This document shows positions 1 through 9,566 of a stretch of DNA of 64,000 nucleotides, piece by piece. Each line of letters begins with the position of its first letter. The stretch's first letter is position 1. Below the pieces are notes generated by a model that made no database searches, had not been told where the DNA came from, and saw only the letters and a list, made by a program, of their open reading frames with translations. Source of the stretch: Streblospio benedicti (lineage: Eukaryota > Annelida > Polychaeta > Spionida > Spionidae); the NCBI GenBank assembly GCA_019095985.1, contig CM032669.1, positions 31,522,604-31,586,603 on the forward strand, in the 5' to 3' direction. The translations under genes and the position numbers were made by a program.

Positions 1-307
1 CATCAAATTCTATTACAGTTGTCATATGACAATCCCAACATCGAAATTTTTCAATGTTCTGTGAGTGTGAATGTTTCCAATGTCTCTGGAGGGCCCCCAT
101 TCTTTTACACTTTGCCCCACAGAAACACTTGTATCCTCCCTGCACCTCCTCGAACCCCCTTTCTTTCATTAAAACACCGACATCTTCTTCTCTTAGTATT
201 TTTGATATCCCGGGTACCTCTCGTACATCGTCGACAACTTCCCCATCTTCTATATCATAATCAAGATTGTTTTCTTCGCCGCAATAAATCAACACTTCTG
301 GATCCAT
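1..307 (-). CDS. Partial zinc-finger-like ORF, runs off the window
   Basis: An ATG at 307-305 opens a frame of 102 codons that has no stop before the window edge. The first 50 residues are acidic (a GEVVDD-like run). A cysteine/histidine cluster follows: C61, C63, C67, H76, H79 and H81, then C90-x2-C93 at the edge. The spacing C63-x12-H76-x4-H81 recalls a C2H2 finger, and the second CxxC could begin another one. The bases just before the ATG read TTACAG, so this could also be an internal exon. It lies downstream, on the same strand, of a Ty3/gypsy integrase tail and may be either an extra ORF of that element or an unrelated host gene. I do not recognise the protein. The open frame and metal-ligand pattern are seen; nucleic-acid binding is inferred. 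Confidence 0.4.
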   Translation of the reverse strand, partial: MDPEVLIYCGEENNLDYDIEDGEVVDDVREVPGISKILREEDVGVLMKERGFEEVQGGYKCFCGAKCKRMGALQRHWKHSHSQNIEKFRCWDCHMTTVIEFD

Positions 308-498
308 CTGTAATTTAGAATTGTTTGGCATTTAATCATTCTGTTTCCAGAACAATGGCATTATTTCATTATATCAATGTGTTAGCATTGACATTCATAT
401 TAAAAAAAATAATAATAATTAATATTTCTATTTCAGTTTTTCATCAATCCTAACAACACAAAAATATCAACACAACATTACATTTCTCGTTCGTAACT

Positions 499-892
499 CT
501 AAATTAGTTGTTCAGTTGTCTGTGTACTAACTGTACTTTTATCATTTTTTAATTGTAACCAACATTGTGGTGTATCATTATGTTCATATAACTTTATGTG
601 ATCTATATGTACAATACATACTTCCCACTACAAGATATGGACCAATCCATCTTTTTCCAGTTTTTATTTTTAAATCAGGAGAGTTTAGTACCCATACCCA
701 ATTCCCAACATTGAAATGTCTCATTCTACACTTTTTGTCATAGTATGTCTTATTCCTTGCCATTGAACTATCTAAATACTTTCTGGCTTTTGCGAAAGAT
801 TCACTTGTGACATCTCTAATCCACTGTACATATTTTGAAATACATTGTGGTCTTGGTGATTCTAATATAGCATCACCATAAACTAATGGGGT
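499..892 (-). mobile_element. Fossil Ty3/gypsy LTR-retrotransposon fragment, integrase C-terminus
   Basis: The minus strand encodes the end of a Ty3/gypsy-type integrase. It starts at a TPLVYG-like motif and runs through a basic helix (ARKYLDSSMARNKTYYDKK) into the FNVGNWVWVL and WIGPYLVV strands of the SH3-like C-terminal fold. Only this tail remains: no protease, reverse transcriptase or RNase H is in the window, and no LTR could be recognised. The element looks broken and truncated, and moderately old. It abuts the first exon of the SAP/SWIM/YqaJ gene. Confidence 0.7.
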
Positions 893-996
893 TAGTCACA
901 AATCCGCCATTAGCCATGGTGGCGCTGCGGGCAGATAAGGCCGGTGGTAGATAGCAGAGCTAATCCATGTTCCGGATTATACATGCATTTTACAAT

Positions 997-1097
997 ATGG
1001 CGTCAGAATATAGTTGTTGGTCCGTTACAAAATTAAAACAGGAACTATTATCCCGCAATGCTACTGTTCATGGAAAGAAAGAAGATTTGGTTGAAAG
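997..1097 (+). CDS. First exon: SAP domain
   Basis: The ATG at 997 starts 33 codons plus two bases, ending at a strong donor (AG|GTACGT). The peptide contains the SAP signature: a W-S-V-T-K-L-K-x-E-L-L helix, a short turn with a small residue, then H-G-K-K-E-D-L-V-E. SAP modules bind DNA, often AT-rich DNA. The start was chosen because it is the first ATG and the SAP helix begins seven residues later. The 100 bp upstream are GC-richer than their surroundings and contain no obvious TATA box. Confidence 0.7.
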
Positions 1098-4000
1098 GTA
1101 CGTTATTAATTTATTTTACCTTAGCAAGTCAAGGACAATCTAATTATACCACTATTACTGGATTAACTGCAGCATGTTGTAAACTCATTACTGTAGATCA
1201 AGCAAGGTGATGTTGAAATCTTTCCTTGTCTATCATGTTAATTATATACATAGCTGGATCACTCAAATAAAAATGATTTATCTTCATGCAATGAACACAC
1301 ATTATTCTCTTGTATGTTCCATGTTTTATAGTATTATTTTTTTATACAATAGGCTTGTGGCATATGACAGAAATGCTAATTTTAAAGGCATACAAGTGAT
1401 ACTGCCAACATCTATCATGCCCAACTGGCCCACTGAGGTTTCAAGCAGCTCCAAGTAGATCATAGGAAGCTTCTGCCACAGTTAAAAGAGGAACATTTAG
1501 AAAGTTACTTCATTTATCGTTTATCAAGTGATAAAATAGAGGCGCATGACATCAAAGGAATAAAGAAAGGTGAAAATTTACAAGCAGGGAAAAGAGTGAG
1601 GGCATGTAGCTTCCAAAAGACAGGGAATGATCTGTTCTTCACTGGCATTGTAATGGCTTCAATGAAAAAAGAAGGTAATGTTTTTCTATATTTATTACTT
1701 TTGAGAATCAATCTCACCCAATTATTTAATACATTCAAATAGCGGAGTAAACATTTATTTGTATTGAAACTAATATTATTGATACAAATTGTAAGTGAAC
1801 GAGAAAACAAAATGCATTTCATTTTTAGGTCATGTACAATGTAAAATTGAGATTGGACAGTGAACAAGGGATATGGTCAACAGCCAATGTGAATGCCCTG
1901 TTGGTGAAGGACCTCATGCCACATGCAAACACATAGCAGCTCTGATGAAATTACTCATCGTATTTGTGAATGAAGGCATCACAGACAGCATCAGCAAGTC
2001 ATGCACAGAGGAGCTCCAATCACACCACAAACCTTCAAAATTTTTACACAGGTATATTAACCTAAACAGATAATGACCATGACAGATCTAATTTAAGATT
2101 GTCATCTCTGGCAGATCAGTTTGAAACCACAAAATTGACACCTTTATGATAATGAGTACTGATCATGATCATGCTATCTTTATTTATGACTGTTAATGGA
2201 TTGCTAACACATGTTGTATGTTAAATAGTAATTGAAGAGGTTTGAGTTTAGATATGTAAATATAATTCGTTTCATATTTTCATTACATTTGTATAATGGA
2301 ATTAAGCTATTTTTGTTCTATGAAACAAAAAAGAACCACAGCAAAAAAAAATGAAAACAGACCAAGCTGTTGAACACCAAATAAACAATTTCCTTTTTTT
2401 TCGTTGAACAAAAATGTATATTAAAACATGTTGTCAAGCTGAAATTGATTCTATTTGAAGGGTCACCAAAGAAAGCACAGAACCTTGAAGTGCTGAAAAG
2501 AAAAAGATCAGAGGAAGATGATGATCCTAGACCAGCAAAATTCAGGAATATGGCAGGCTACAATGATCATGTGCGAAATTTGATCATCAATTATGAAGCC
2601 AAAACTGGACATGGGATGTCCATACGCTACATATATGAAGCTGCTGATCTCCAAGAAGCTGTGCGGGATCACACATACACAAAGCTCCCATTTACACAGC
2701 ATTGGGTAGACCGAGAGCTCCAGGTAACTAAAAATCCATCACTCATTTTATTTCATGGCTCGCTCCAAAAGGCATTGATTGTTGAATAGCTAGTAGATAT
2801 TTCTTTGAAATGCGCTACGCTACTGAACATATTCTTCTTGTTTAAACCACAGGTAACAACTGAAAAAGCTAAACTGATAGAGAGAAAAACAAGATTGCAA
2901 TCATGTTAATTATATACATAGCTGGATCACTCAAATAAAAATGATTTATCTTCATGCAATGAACACACATTATTCTCTTGTATGTTCCATGTTTTATAGT
3001 ATTATTTTTTTATACAATAGGCTTGTGGCATATGACAGAAATGCTAATTTTAAAGGCATACAAGTGATACTGCCAACATCTATCATGCCCAACTGGCCCA
3101 CTGGAGGTTTCAAAGCAGCTCCAAGTAGATCATAGGAAGCTTCTGCCACAGTTAAAAGAGGAACATTTAGAAAGTTACTTCATTTATCGTTTATCAAGTG
3201 ATAAAATAGAGGCGCATGACATCAAAGGAATAAAGAAAGGTGAAAATTTACAAAGCAGGGAAAAAGAGTGAGGGCATGTAGCTTCCAAAAGACAGGGAAT
3301 GATCTGTTCTTCACTGGCATTGTAATGGCTTCAATGAAAAAGAAGGTAATGTTTTTCTATATTTATTACTTTTGAGAATCAATCTCACCCAATTATTTAA
3401 TACATTCAAATAGCGGAGTAAACATTTATTTGTATTGAAACTAATATTATTGATACAAATTGTAAGTGAACGAGAAAACAAAATGCATTTCATTTTTAGG
3501 TCATGTACAATGTAAAATTGAGATTGGACAGTGAACAAGGGGATATGGTCAACAGCCAATGTGAATGCCCTGTTGGTGAAGGACCTCATGCCACATGCAA
3601 ACACATAGCAGCTCTGATGAAATTACTCATCGTATTTGTGAATGAAGGCATCACAGACAGCATCAGCAAGTCATGCACAGAGGAGCTCCAATCACACCAC
3701 AAACCTTCAAAAATTTTACACAGGTATATTAACCTAAACAGATAATGACCATGACAGATCTAATTTAAGATTGTCATCTCTGGCAGATCAGTTTGAAACC
3801 ACAAAATTGACACCTTTATGATAATGAGTACTGATCATGATCATGCTATCTTTATTTATGACTGTTAATGGATTGCTAACACATGTTGTATGTTAAATAG
3901 TAATTGAAGAGGTTTGAGTTTAGATATGTAAATATAATTCGTTTCATATTTTCATTACATTTGTATAATGGAATTAAGCTATTTTGTTCTATGAAACAAA

Positions 4001-5044
4001 AGAACCACAGCAAAAGAAAATGAAAACAGACCAAGCTGTTGAACACCAAATAAACAATTTCCTTTTTTTTTTGTTGAACAAAATGTATATTAAAACATGT
4101 TGTCAACCAAAGAAAGCACAGAACCTTGAAGTGCTGAAAAGAAAAAGATCAGAGGAGGATGATGATCCTAGACCATAGCAATTCAGAAATACGGCAGGCT
4201 ACAATGATCATGTGCGAAATTTGATCATCAATTATGAAGCCAAAACTGGACATGGGATGGCCATAGGCTACATATATGAAGCTGCTGATCTCCAAGAAGC
4301 TGTGCGGGATCACACATACACAAAGCTCCCATTTACACAGCATTGGGTAGATCGAGAACTCCAGGTAACTATAAATCCATTCCTCATTTTATTTCATGGA
4401 TTGCTCCAAAAGGCATTGATTGTTGAATAGCAAGTAGATATTTCTTTGAAATGTGCTACTGAACGTATTCTTCATGTTTAAACCACTAGTAACACTGAAA
4501 AAGCTAAACTGATATAGAGAAACACAAGATTGCAATCAAATCTCAGTTATGGCATGAATAACGCAAGTGGAGAAAAACTGCGTCAATGTTTGGCCATGTT
4601 GTGAATGCCACAGCACGTCGAAATATGAGTCTCTTGTGCAAATCCATATTTGCACCAAAAAGACCTTTAAAGGAAAGGCAGTCATGCATGACCGCAAGTA
4701 TGAGGCAAGAGCCCTGAGAAACTTGAAGAGGAGAGGGGGAGTGGTTGTGCAGTTGTGAACTATTTGTGAGTGCTAAGTACCCTTATTTGGCTGCCACCCC
4801 AGATGGAATCATTACTGACTACATTATAGAAGTCAAATGTTCATACAAGGGAGGAAATGAAATTATTCGGAAAAGTACTGTGTATTTTAGTTTTTTAGAA
4901 GAAATTGATGCGAAATTGAATCTGAAGAAGAATCACATATATTTTGCACAAATTCAAGGTCAACTTCTTATTTATGGAAGAGAACAGTGTGTCCTAGTTG
5001 TGTATACATTTGTTGACTGCATTTTCATTGATATTTCAACTTGA
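997..5044 (+). CDS. SAP-SWIM-YqaJ nuclease-like gene, multi-exon, internally duplicated
   Basis: Reading left to right, this locus encodes an N-terminal SAP DNA-binding helix pair, a SWIM zinc-binding module, a charged linker (KRKRSEEDDD-like) and a C-terminal YqaJ/lambda-exonuclease-type nuclease. Exon edges with GT-AG signals can be seen at 997-1097, 1353-1674, 1829-2051, ~2461-2723 and 2853 onward. A second set lies at 3021-3345, 3500-3723, ~4108-4364 and 4490-5044. The second set repeats the middle exons because of a 1.67 kb duplication. Multi-copy genes with this domain order are, from memory of the family, common in invertebrate genomes; they probably act on DNA in the nucleus. The frame is interrupted by small indels in both copies and by a TAA plus at least two frame changes in the YqaJ exon, so it is either a recent pseudogene or a working gene with sequence errors. 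An AATAAA follows at 5169. Confidence 0.7.
1353..2723 (+). CDS. Middle exons, copy 1 (SWIM module and linker)
   Basis: Three exons can be traced: 1353-1674, 1829-2051 and about 2461-2723. The middle one encodes the SWIM signature CxCPxG...CKH (C-E-C-P-V-G-E-G-P-H-A-T-C-K-H). The third encodes a lysine/arginine-rich segment, an acidic EEDDD run and a helical stretch ending at a GT donor. Small indels in runs of G or A break the frame near 1432-1445 and near 1867, whereas the segment around 1450-1670 is open. The SWIM cysteines and histidine are intact. SWIM modules chelate zinc and mediate DNA or protein binding. Confidence 0.65.
3021..4364 (+). CDS. Middle exons, copy 2 (SWIM module and linker)
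   Basis: This is a second copy of the same three exons (3021-3345, 3500-3723, about 4108-4364). It is nearly identical to copy 1 and keeps the CxC...CKH SWIM motif. In this copy the reading frame is intact at the exon 2/exon 3 junction, where copy 1 is broken. It is broken at other homopolymers (near 3110 and 3250), and a CAG codon has become TAG near 4175. A 28 bp stretch just before the linker exon is missing relative to copy 1, which removes that copy's likely acceptor. Confidence 0.65.
4490..5044 (+). CDS. Last exon: YqaJ-type nuclease domain
   Basis: The exon begins with a TEKAKLI-like helix, then WHE...RKWRKTASMFG, the usual opening of eukaryotic YqaJ domains. Next come a basic helix and the nuclease core: YPYLAATPDGI (catalytic Asp), IIEVKC (the E-x-K pair) and HIYFAQIQGQLLIYG (the Gln motif). 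The final 99 codons are open to a TGA at 5042. In front of them the frame changes at least twice, and one TAA lies inside the WHE...RKW motif. YqaJ/lambda-exonuclease folds are 5'-3' exonuclease or recombination-type nucleases. Here the catalytic residues survive although the frame does not. Confidence 0.7.
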
Positions 5045-5168
5045 CCATGACTATTGTAAAAACACTTTATTGCCTAAGCTTTAAAACTTCTATACTCAAC
5101 ACTACAGACCATATGTAGCAAACATTTTGTAGTACATCTTCATAGTTGTTATCAACTGTTTTCACTTT

Positions 5169-5174
5169 AATAAA
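5169..5174 (+). promoter_or_regulatory. Poly(A) signal AATAAA
   Basis: This canonical hexamer lies 125 bp after the stop of the YqaJ exon and is the likely 3' end signal of that gene. Confidence 0.4.
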
Positions 5175-5351
5175 AAGTAAACGACTCTGTATTGATTGTT
5201 CAGTACTTTATTTTCTCACTTTAGGTAAGCAGACATGGCATACTGAGTGAATATAACTAACTACATACATATAACTACACATGAATTCCAATAATGTCTA
5301 AGCCCATTTAGAAACAATGCTTTTCTACGGTTTGACAAAAAGAAACAAACA

Positions 5352-6023
5352 TAAACTAGATCAAAAGTGTTCAAAAAGAACACTGCGTACGCTAGAACGA
5401 CGTTGACTTATGGGCAATTAAGATATATACAGAAATAATGTATACTTTACAATCAAGAAATTTATGAATTTGAGGAGAAACATCAGAATGAATCAGAATC
5501 AATAGATATTTGTGTTGCCATACAATAGTACTGAATAACAAGATGATAATCAATATCAGTTTCAAATCCAATAATCAATTTTGAACAAATTTAATAACAA
5601 TTAAGATTAGATACAATAATATTTTTTTTTAATAATTTTAACAAATTTGCGGCATGTACTGCCTTCATCAAGTTACAAATGAAAACAATATACAAAGCAA
5701 CGATCTACGTAGAACGTAACACGTGCATATGTAAAAATACATAAAAATACGTAAAAAATAAGTAATCCTTGCTGACTAAGTGCACTGAATATCAGTAAAA
5801 TGTCATAAATGGCCTTCTAAAATACACAATTTAATTGGCAGAGCACCTGAAATTGAATCACTTCGGTGTCGCCTCATACCTCATAGTTGTGTAAAGTTTG
5901 AACAAAATCGGTGTAACGGTAAAAGCTCTAGCTTGTCCGGAGACATACATACTTACATAGATACATAGATACATAGAAACGAAGTGATCACAAGGCTTTG
6001 CTGCAGCTACTGAAGCGACGCAA
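5352..6023 (+). repeat. Interspersed repeat family A, copy 1
   Basis: The left part (5352-5587) and right part (5780-6023) match 32529-33105, and the right end also matches 58380-58616. Shared marks are a GCGT(A)CGCT motif near the left end, GCTCTAGCTTGTCC near the right end, an ACATACATA-type simple-repeat tract and a final GAAGCGACGCAA. The near-complementary GCGTCGCT/AGCGACGC ends suggest a non-autonomous element with short terminal inverted repeats. No coding capacity is seen. Confidence 0.7.
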
Positions 6024-6033
6024 ATAAAAAATG

Positions 6034-6247
6034 CACATAGAACCTTTTTCCATAAAGAAAATCACTCAAATCTTTGCACCAAAAGGTTCTATTTGACACA
6101 TAGAACCTTTTTCCATAAAGAAAATCGCACAAACCGTTGGCACCAAAAGGTTCTATTTGACACATAGAACCTTTTTCTATAAAGAAAACCACTCAAATCG
6201 TTGGCACCAAAAGGTTCTATTTGACACATAGAACCTTTTTCCATAAG
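6034..6247. repeat. 63 bp hairpin tandem repeat, 3.3 units
   Basis: Units of about 63-64 bp start CACATAGAACC and are repeated three times plus a partial fourth. In each unit AGAACCTTTT near the start is matched by AAAAGGTTCT near the end, so each unit can fold into a stem of about 10 bp. Units differ at a few positions. The array separates family A copy 1 from a LINE fragment. Confidence 0.8.
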
Positions 6248-6958
6248 GTGGATATACTCTGTATCCAGGAACGCTGGCTGTTCAGGTTTGAAGAATCACT
6301 GATGAATGACCTATTAGAAGGATACTGCCACTACAGCAAGTATTGTGATGATGATGGTCCCATCAGCTCATGGATGAAACCAAAGGGAGAAGCTGGCGTT
6401 GTCACTATATGAAAACCATGGCTAGATCCGCATATCAGAACAATGCCTGATGGGTTACCCAGATGTGCAGTCGTCCGCATAAATACTCAGGAAAAACCAA
6501 TATTCATCTTGAACACCTATATGCCAACCTCTGGAGCAAGCGAGAAGTATAAAGAGATGCTTGATGAAATGTATGAGTTGGATCAAGCCCTGAGCTTTGA
6601 AGGTGATGTCATATGGGTGGGTGATATGAATGCATCCTTCTGCAGACAAAACCCCTCCTACAATGACAAGTACTTTAGGCAATTCTGTCGTGAAACAGAA
6701 TTCATCTCGCGTGAAGATACCAAGCCAACATACTACCATTTTGTGGGTGGCATCACCTCAAGGATAGACCACATCCTCACCCACAATACTAAACAACACA
6801 TTATCTCCCAACAAGAAGTCGAATCAAGGCATCCACTAAACCTCAGTAGCCATTGATCCTGGCCTAGCCCACGTAGCTGCGACAGTATGCAAACCGAAAT
6901 CCAAATCTGACAGTGGTGACTCCATCAAGGCAAGATGCAGACCACATTGGAATAAGGT
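6244..6958 (+). mobile_element. LINE fragment: APE-type endonuclease domain
   Basis: The frame encodes the apurinic-like endonuclease of a non-LTR retrotransposon: CIQERWL (Gln-Glu), FILNTYMPTSG, IWVGDMNAS (GD-x-N), SRIDHILTH (the I-D motif), and a closing SSH in place of the usual SDH. A stop follows VVTI at 6410, then the frame resumes at 6443-6856. The region after 6870 still looks like LINE linker sequence (an ARCRPHWNKVG-like peptide) in another frame. Both ends are truncated and no reverse transcriptase is attached, so this is a dead, fairly old copy. Confidence 0.75.
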
Positions 6959-8332
6959 GGGTGTGCGATGTCGGATATTGATTGAACCTTTAAGTTAATT
7001 AATTGAACCCTTAGCGATACACAATGGAAATCACTAAAATTTGGATTATTGCGTGGTTATTTTGGTAATTTTGGTAAGCAAACTAAACACATTTTTGACC
7101 CGGACGATTATGAATTACGAAAATTTTGATGAAACATATTGCTTTGTGAATAATGTAATTGGTATTCATAATGGTATTGTTAATCTTCCAAGTACACACG
7201 TAAACAATATAGAATGTACTAGGATTGGTTTATTGCAATTATACTATTATGCGATTATACTGAAATTTGCCCACAAATTCTATAACTATTATGTAGTTAA
7301 TAAGTCACTTTAATCAATTATTAATCCCGCCGATAAGTAAACGACATAATCCCTGTTATATGGAGGCAACCTCCCTCTGAATAGCTTCACGGGGCACTTT
7401 CGGCTATGCTAACCATTTCACATTATGTACGCACGCGGTCGGATGTTTAGATTAAATTTGTCTTATAACACATAAATTCCTACCAAACTCCGGTCAATAA
7501 GTGTAATAATTTATAGAAGTAACCCCTCTCTGAGACTAAAGTCCCACGGAGTATAAGGCTCTGCTATCTATTAGTACACAATAATGCACGACACACAAAT
7601 GGAGTCCTACCTTGCTGTCATTATACACCAGGATTAAGGGGTTGAAAATACGTCAACACCTTTGATCAGTGTTATTTCATTAATAGGGGCTATCAAGTTT
7701 AGCTTAAAATGGGTTATTTATGTAAAAATCGCTCGTGTACTAATCATCAATTACCTGTACATCATCATAGTCTTTGCCAATCTAAACCATGTTTACTAAA
7801 TACGTTTTTTTTTCCACCTCAAATTGTCTCCGTTTTTAATCAGTTCATTATGTCACAGCACTTTGTTTAGTCATACTAAACAAATGTAAATATTTTATGT
7901 ATTGCAGACTTGAAATTTATACCAATACACAAAAATTTTACCGGAATAATCCAAATTTTGAACGTACTTACTTATACTCATTAATCGCTTAACACATACA
8001 AAACCTTTCACTAATCAAAGCTAAGCTAATCTCAATTATCATGTCATAATAATCTCATATTCAGAATGTGGTTGTGGTAATTATAATACATAACACCATG
8101 TATCAATGCATGGATATACATGTAAATGCTTTTAGCAGATTAATATTGTGAATCTGAACTTGCCTACAGAGCAATGTTTAGTACAAAATTGAATTAAATT
8201 CAAACGCAACCATCTACTTATCAATGCTAATATTAAAACCCATAAATCATAATTTCTTCAATCTATATCACTCACAATCAAAGATAAAGATATAGAAACA
8301 TTCAATATATATATGTTCAGTAGTATATACCG
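6959..8332. other. AT-rich stretch without a recognised gene
   Basis: There is an open frame at 7041-7313 (90 codons, plus strand), but its composition is AT-driven and it matches nothing I know. Two similar GC-richer patches at about 7365-7430 and 7520-7570 may be related pieces of a small repeat. I see nothing else. Confidence 0.4.
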
Positions 8333-8421
8333 CATAGGGGACTGGCACAGAAGACCCTTTTAAAAACACCCTTATCACAGGAGTTTCTGGTACAGGGGGC
8401 CTTCTGTGCCAGTCCCCTATG
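8333..8421. repeat. Perfect 21 bp inverted repeat with 47 bp loop
   Basis: The arm at 8333-8353 (CATAGGGGACTGGCACAG and three more bases) is the exact reverse complement of 8401-8421. The arms are GC-richer than the AT-rich flanks. The structure could be a tiny foldback/MITE or a hairpin RNA. No target duplication is evident. Confidence 0.85.
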
Positions 8422-8728
8422 TATTTAGGTAAAATAAGAAAAAAAATAATCAACAAAGAAAAAAGCACAAATGTATTGTTTTGACTGTCGCATAAAGTTC
8501 GTTAGATCAATACGGAAATTGATTTGGAAAGTCATTTGGTTCACCGTACAGTTCCTCGTATATCCATTCTTTGAGTCTTCAGAGTCTTCAGGTAGCGTCT
8601 TTAGATAGTGGTGAAGGATGAAAATACCGCTATGTCCATCTGTTTTTTGATTTGTTGCGGCAGAGGTAGTATCAGCGGCGTTTAGCCCGAGATTACGCTC
8701 ATGGCTCGGCGAATGGAGACACGCACAG

Positions 8729-9085
8729 TTAAACAGTGTAAGCTCCATTTGAAAATTCCATCACGGGTGCTTGGGTCTGCTCCTCGTTGCAGTAGAGGCA
8801 GTGCTGTCGAGTGTAGCCCAAGATATGTAAGCTCACTTCAAAGTACTTCTCTGTCTCGGGCCTAGTGCGGTGATGTTTTGTTGATAGTACGTTGATGTTG
8901 TCGGTGAAATGAGTGGTGAAATGATATTGTTGTCTATAGGGTGGTAGAACCAATAGCGTGCAGTGCAGTTCTGTTGCGTGATCTCGCCGCACAATATCCC
9001 CATGCTCGAGTAGAGTGGGAATAAGCGTGTCGCCGGTGTGGAGCTCGGCAATGTGCAAAGGCGTATCAATGTCTTTGTTGGCCAA
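8729..9085 (-). pseudogene. Decayed ankyrin-repeat-like ORF
   Basis: This minus-strand frame of 118 codons opens with an ankyrin-type repeat: DTPLHIAELHTGD..IPTLLEHGD, i.e. the TPLH turn, first helix, and LLEHGA-like second helix. A weaker ELHCTLLVL segment may be the next repeat. The rest, to the stop at 8729, does not look like ankyrin. Upstream sequence up to 9300 contains further fragments in other frames (an RNTPML-like piece near 9150) after a TTACAG acceptor near 9290, so this is probably part of a larger, frame-broken gene. The GC content is higher than in the neighbouring AT-rich DNA. Confidence 0.4.
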
Positions 9086-9359
9086 ATTATTATGAGGCGA
9101 AATCAGTTGAGTTGTCGCATCCGTAGCTCTGGTATGGCCTCTCCTCCTGCCTACAGCATCGGGGTGTTGCGGGTGTAGCTCCGTCCTCCTTAAGGGTCCT
9201 GGGAATGCGCGTCACCTCCGTGGTTACAGGCAGGGAAAAATGCGATTGCTCGGCCGATGTTACTGTGGATGCGGCTAATATTGTCTTTGGACTGTAAGTG
9301 GGGATTTAGTTAAGTGAATGAAGAGACATCCAGTTGAGGTTACTATTGTATTTATTCCT

Positions 9360-9466
9360 TTATTTTTAAAGTCACTACCGGGGATTAAACAAAGTCCCCA
9401 GAAAAAAAACCCCCTTTGGGTTTTTTCAAAAAATTTAAAAAAACCCCCCCCACGGGCCCCAAAAGT
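9360..9466. other. Low-quality contig edge
   Basis: Just before the first N run the sequence degenerates into stretched homopolymers (runs of A, C, T and G). This is the usual look of a poor-quality read end, so bases here should not be trusted. Confidence 0.6.
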
Positions 9467-9566
9467 NNNNNNNNNNNNNNNNNNNNNNNNNNNNNNNNNN
9501 NNNNNNNNNNNNNNNNNNNNNNNNNNNNNNNNNNNNNNNNNNNNNNNNNNNNNNNNNNNNNNNNNN
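9467..9566. other. Assembly gap (100 N)
   Basis: Exactly 100 N, probably a gap of unknown true size. Confidence 0.98.

Larger units (their letters stand above)
1233..4538 (+). repeat. 1.67 kb tandem direct duplication
   Basis: Bases 1233-2904 recur at 2901-4538 in the same orientation, offset 1668. The junction sits on a few bases of shared sequence (ATCA). Identity is very high through both exons and introns, and most differences are one-base indels in homopolymers plus one 28 bp gap. Because introns and exons match equally well, the duplication is either very recent or an assembly duplication of one locus. Confidence 0.85.

Noticed and set aside
1514-1867. 117-codon minus-strand ORF
   Set aside because: It is the antisense of the SWIM-gene exon and intron and recurs in the duplicated copy for that reason.
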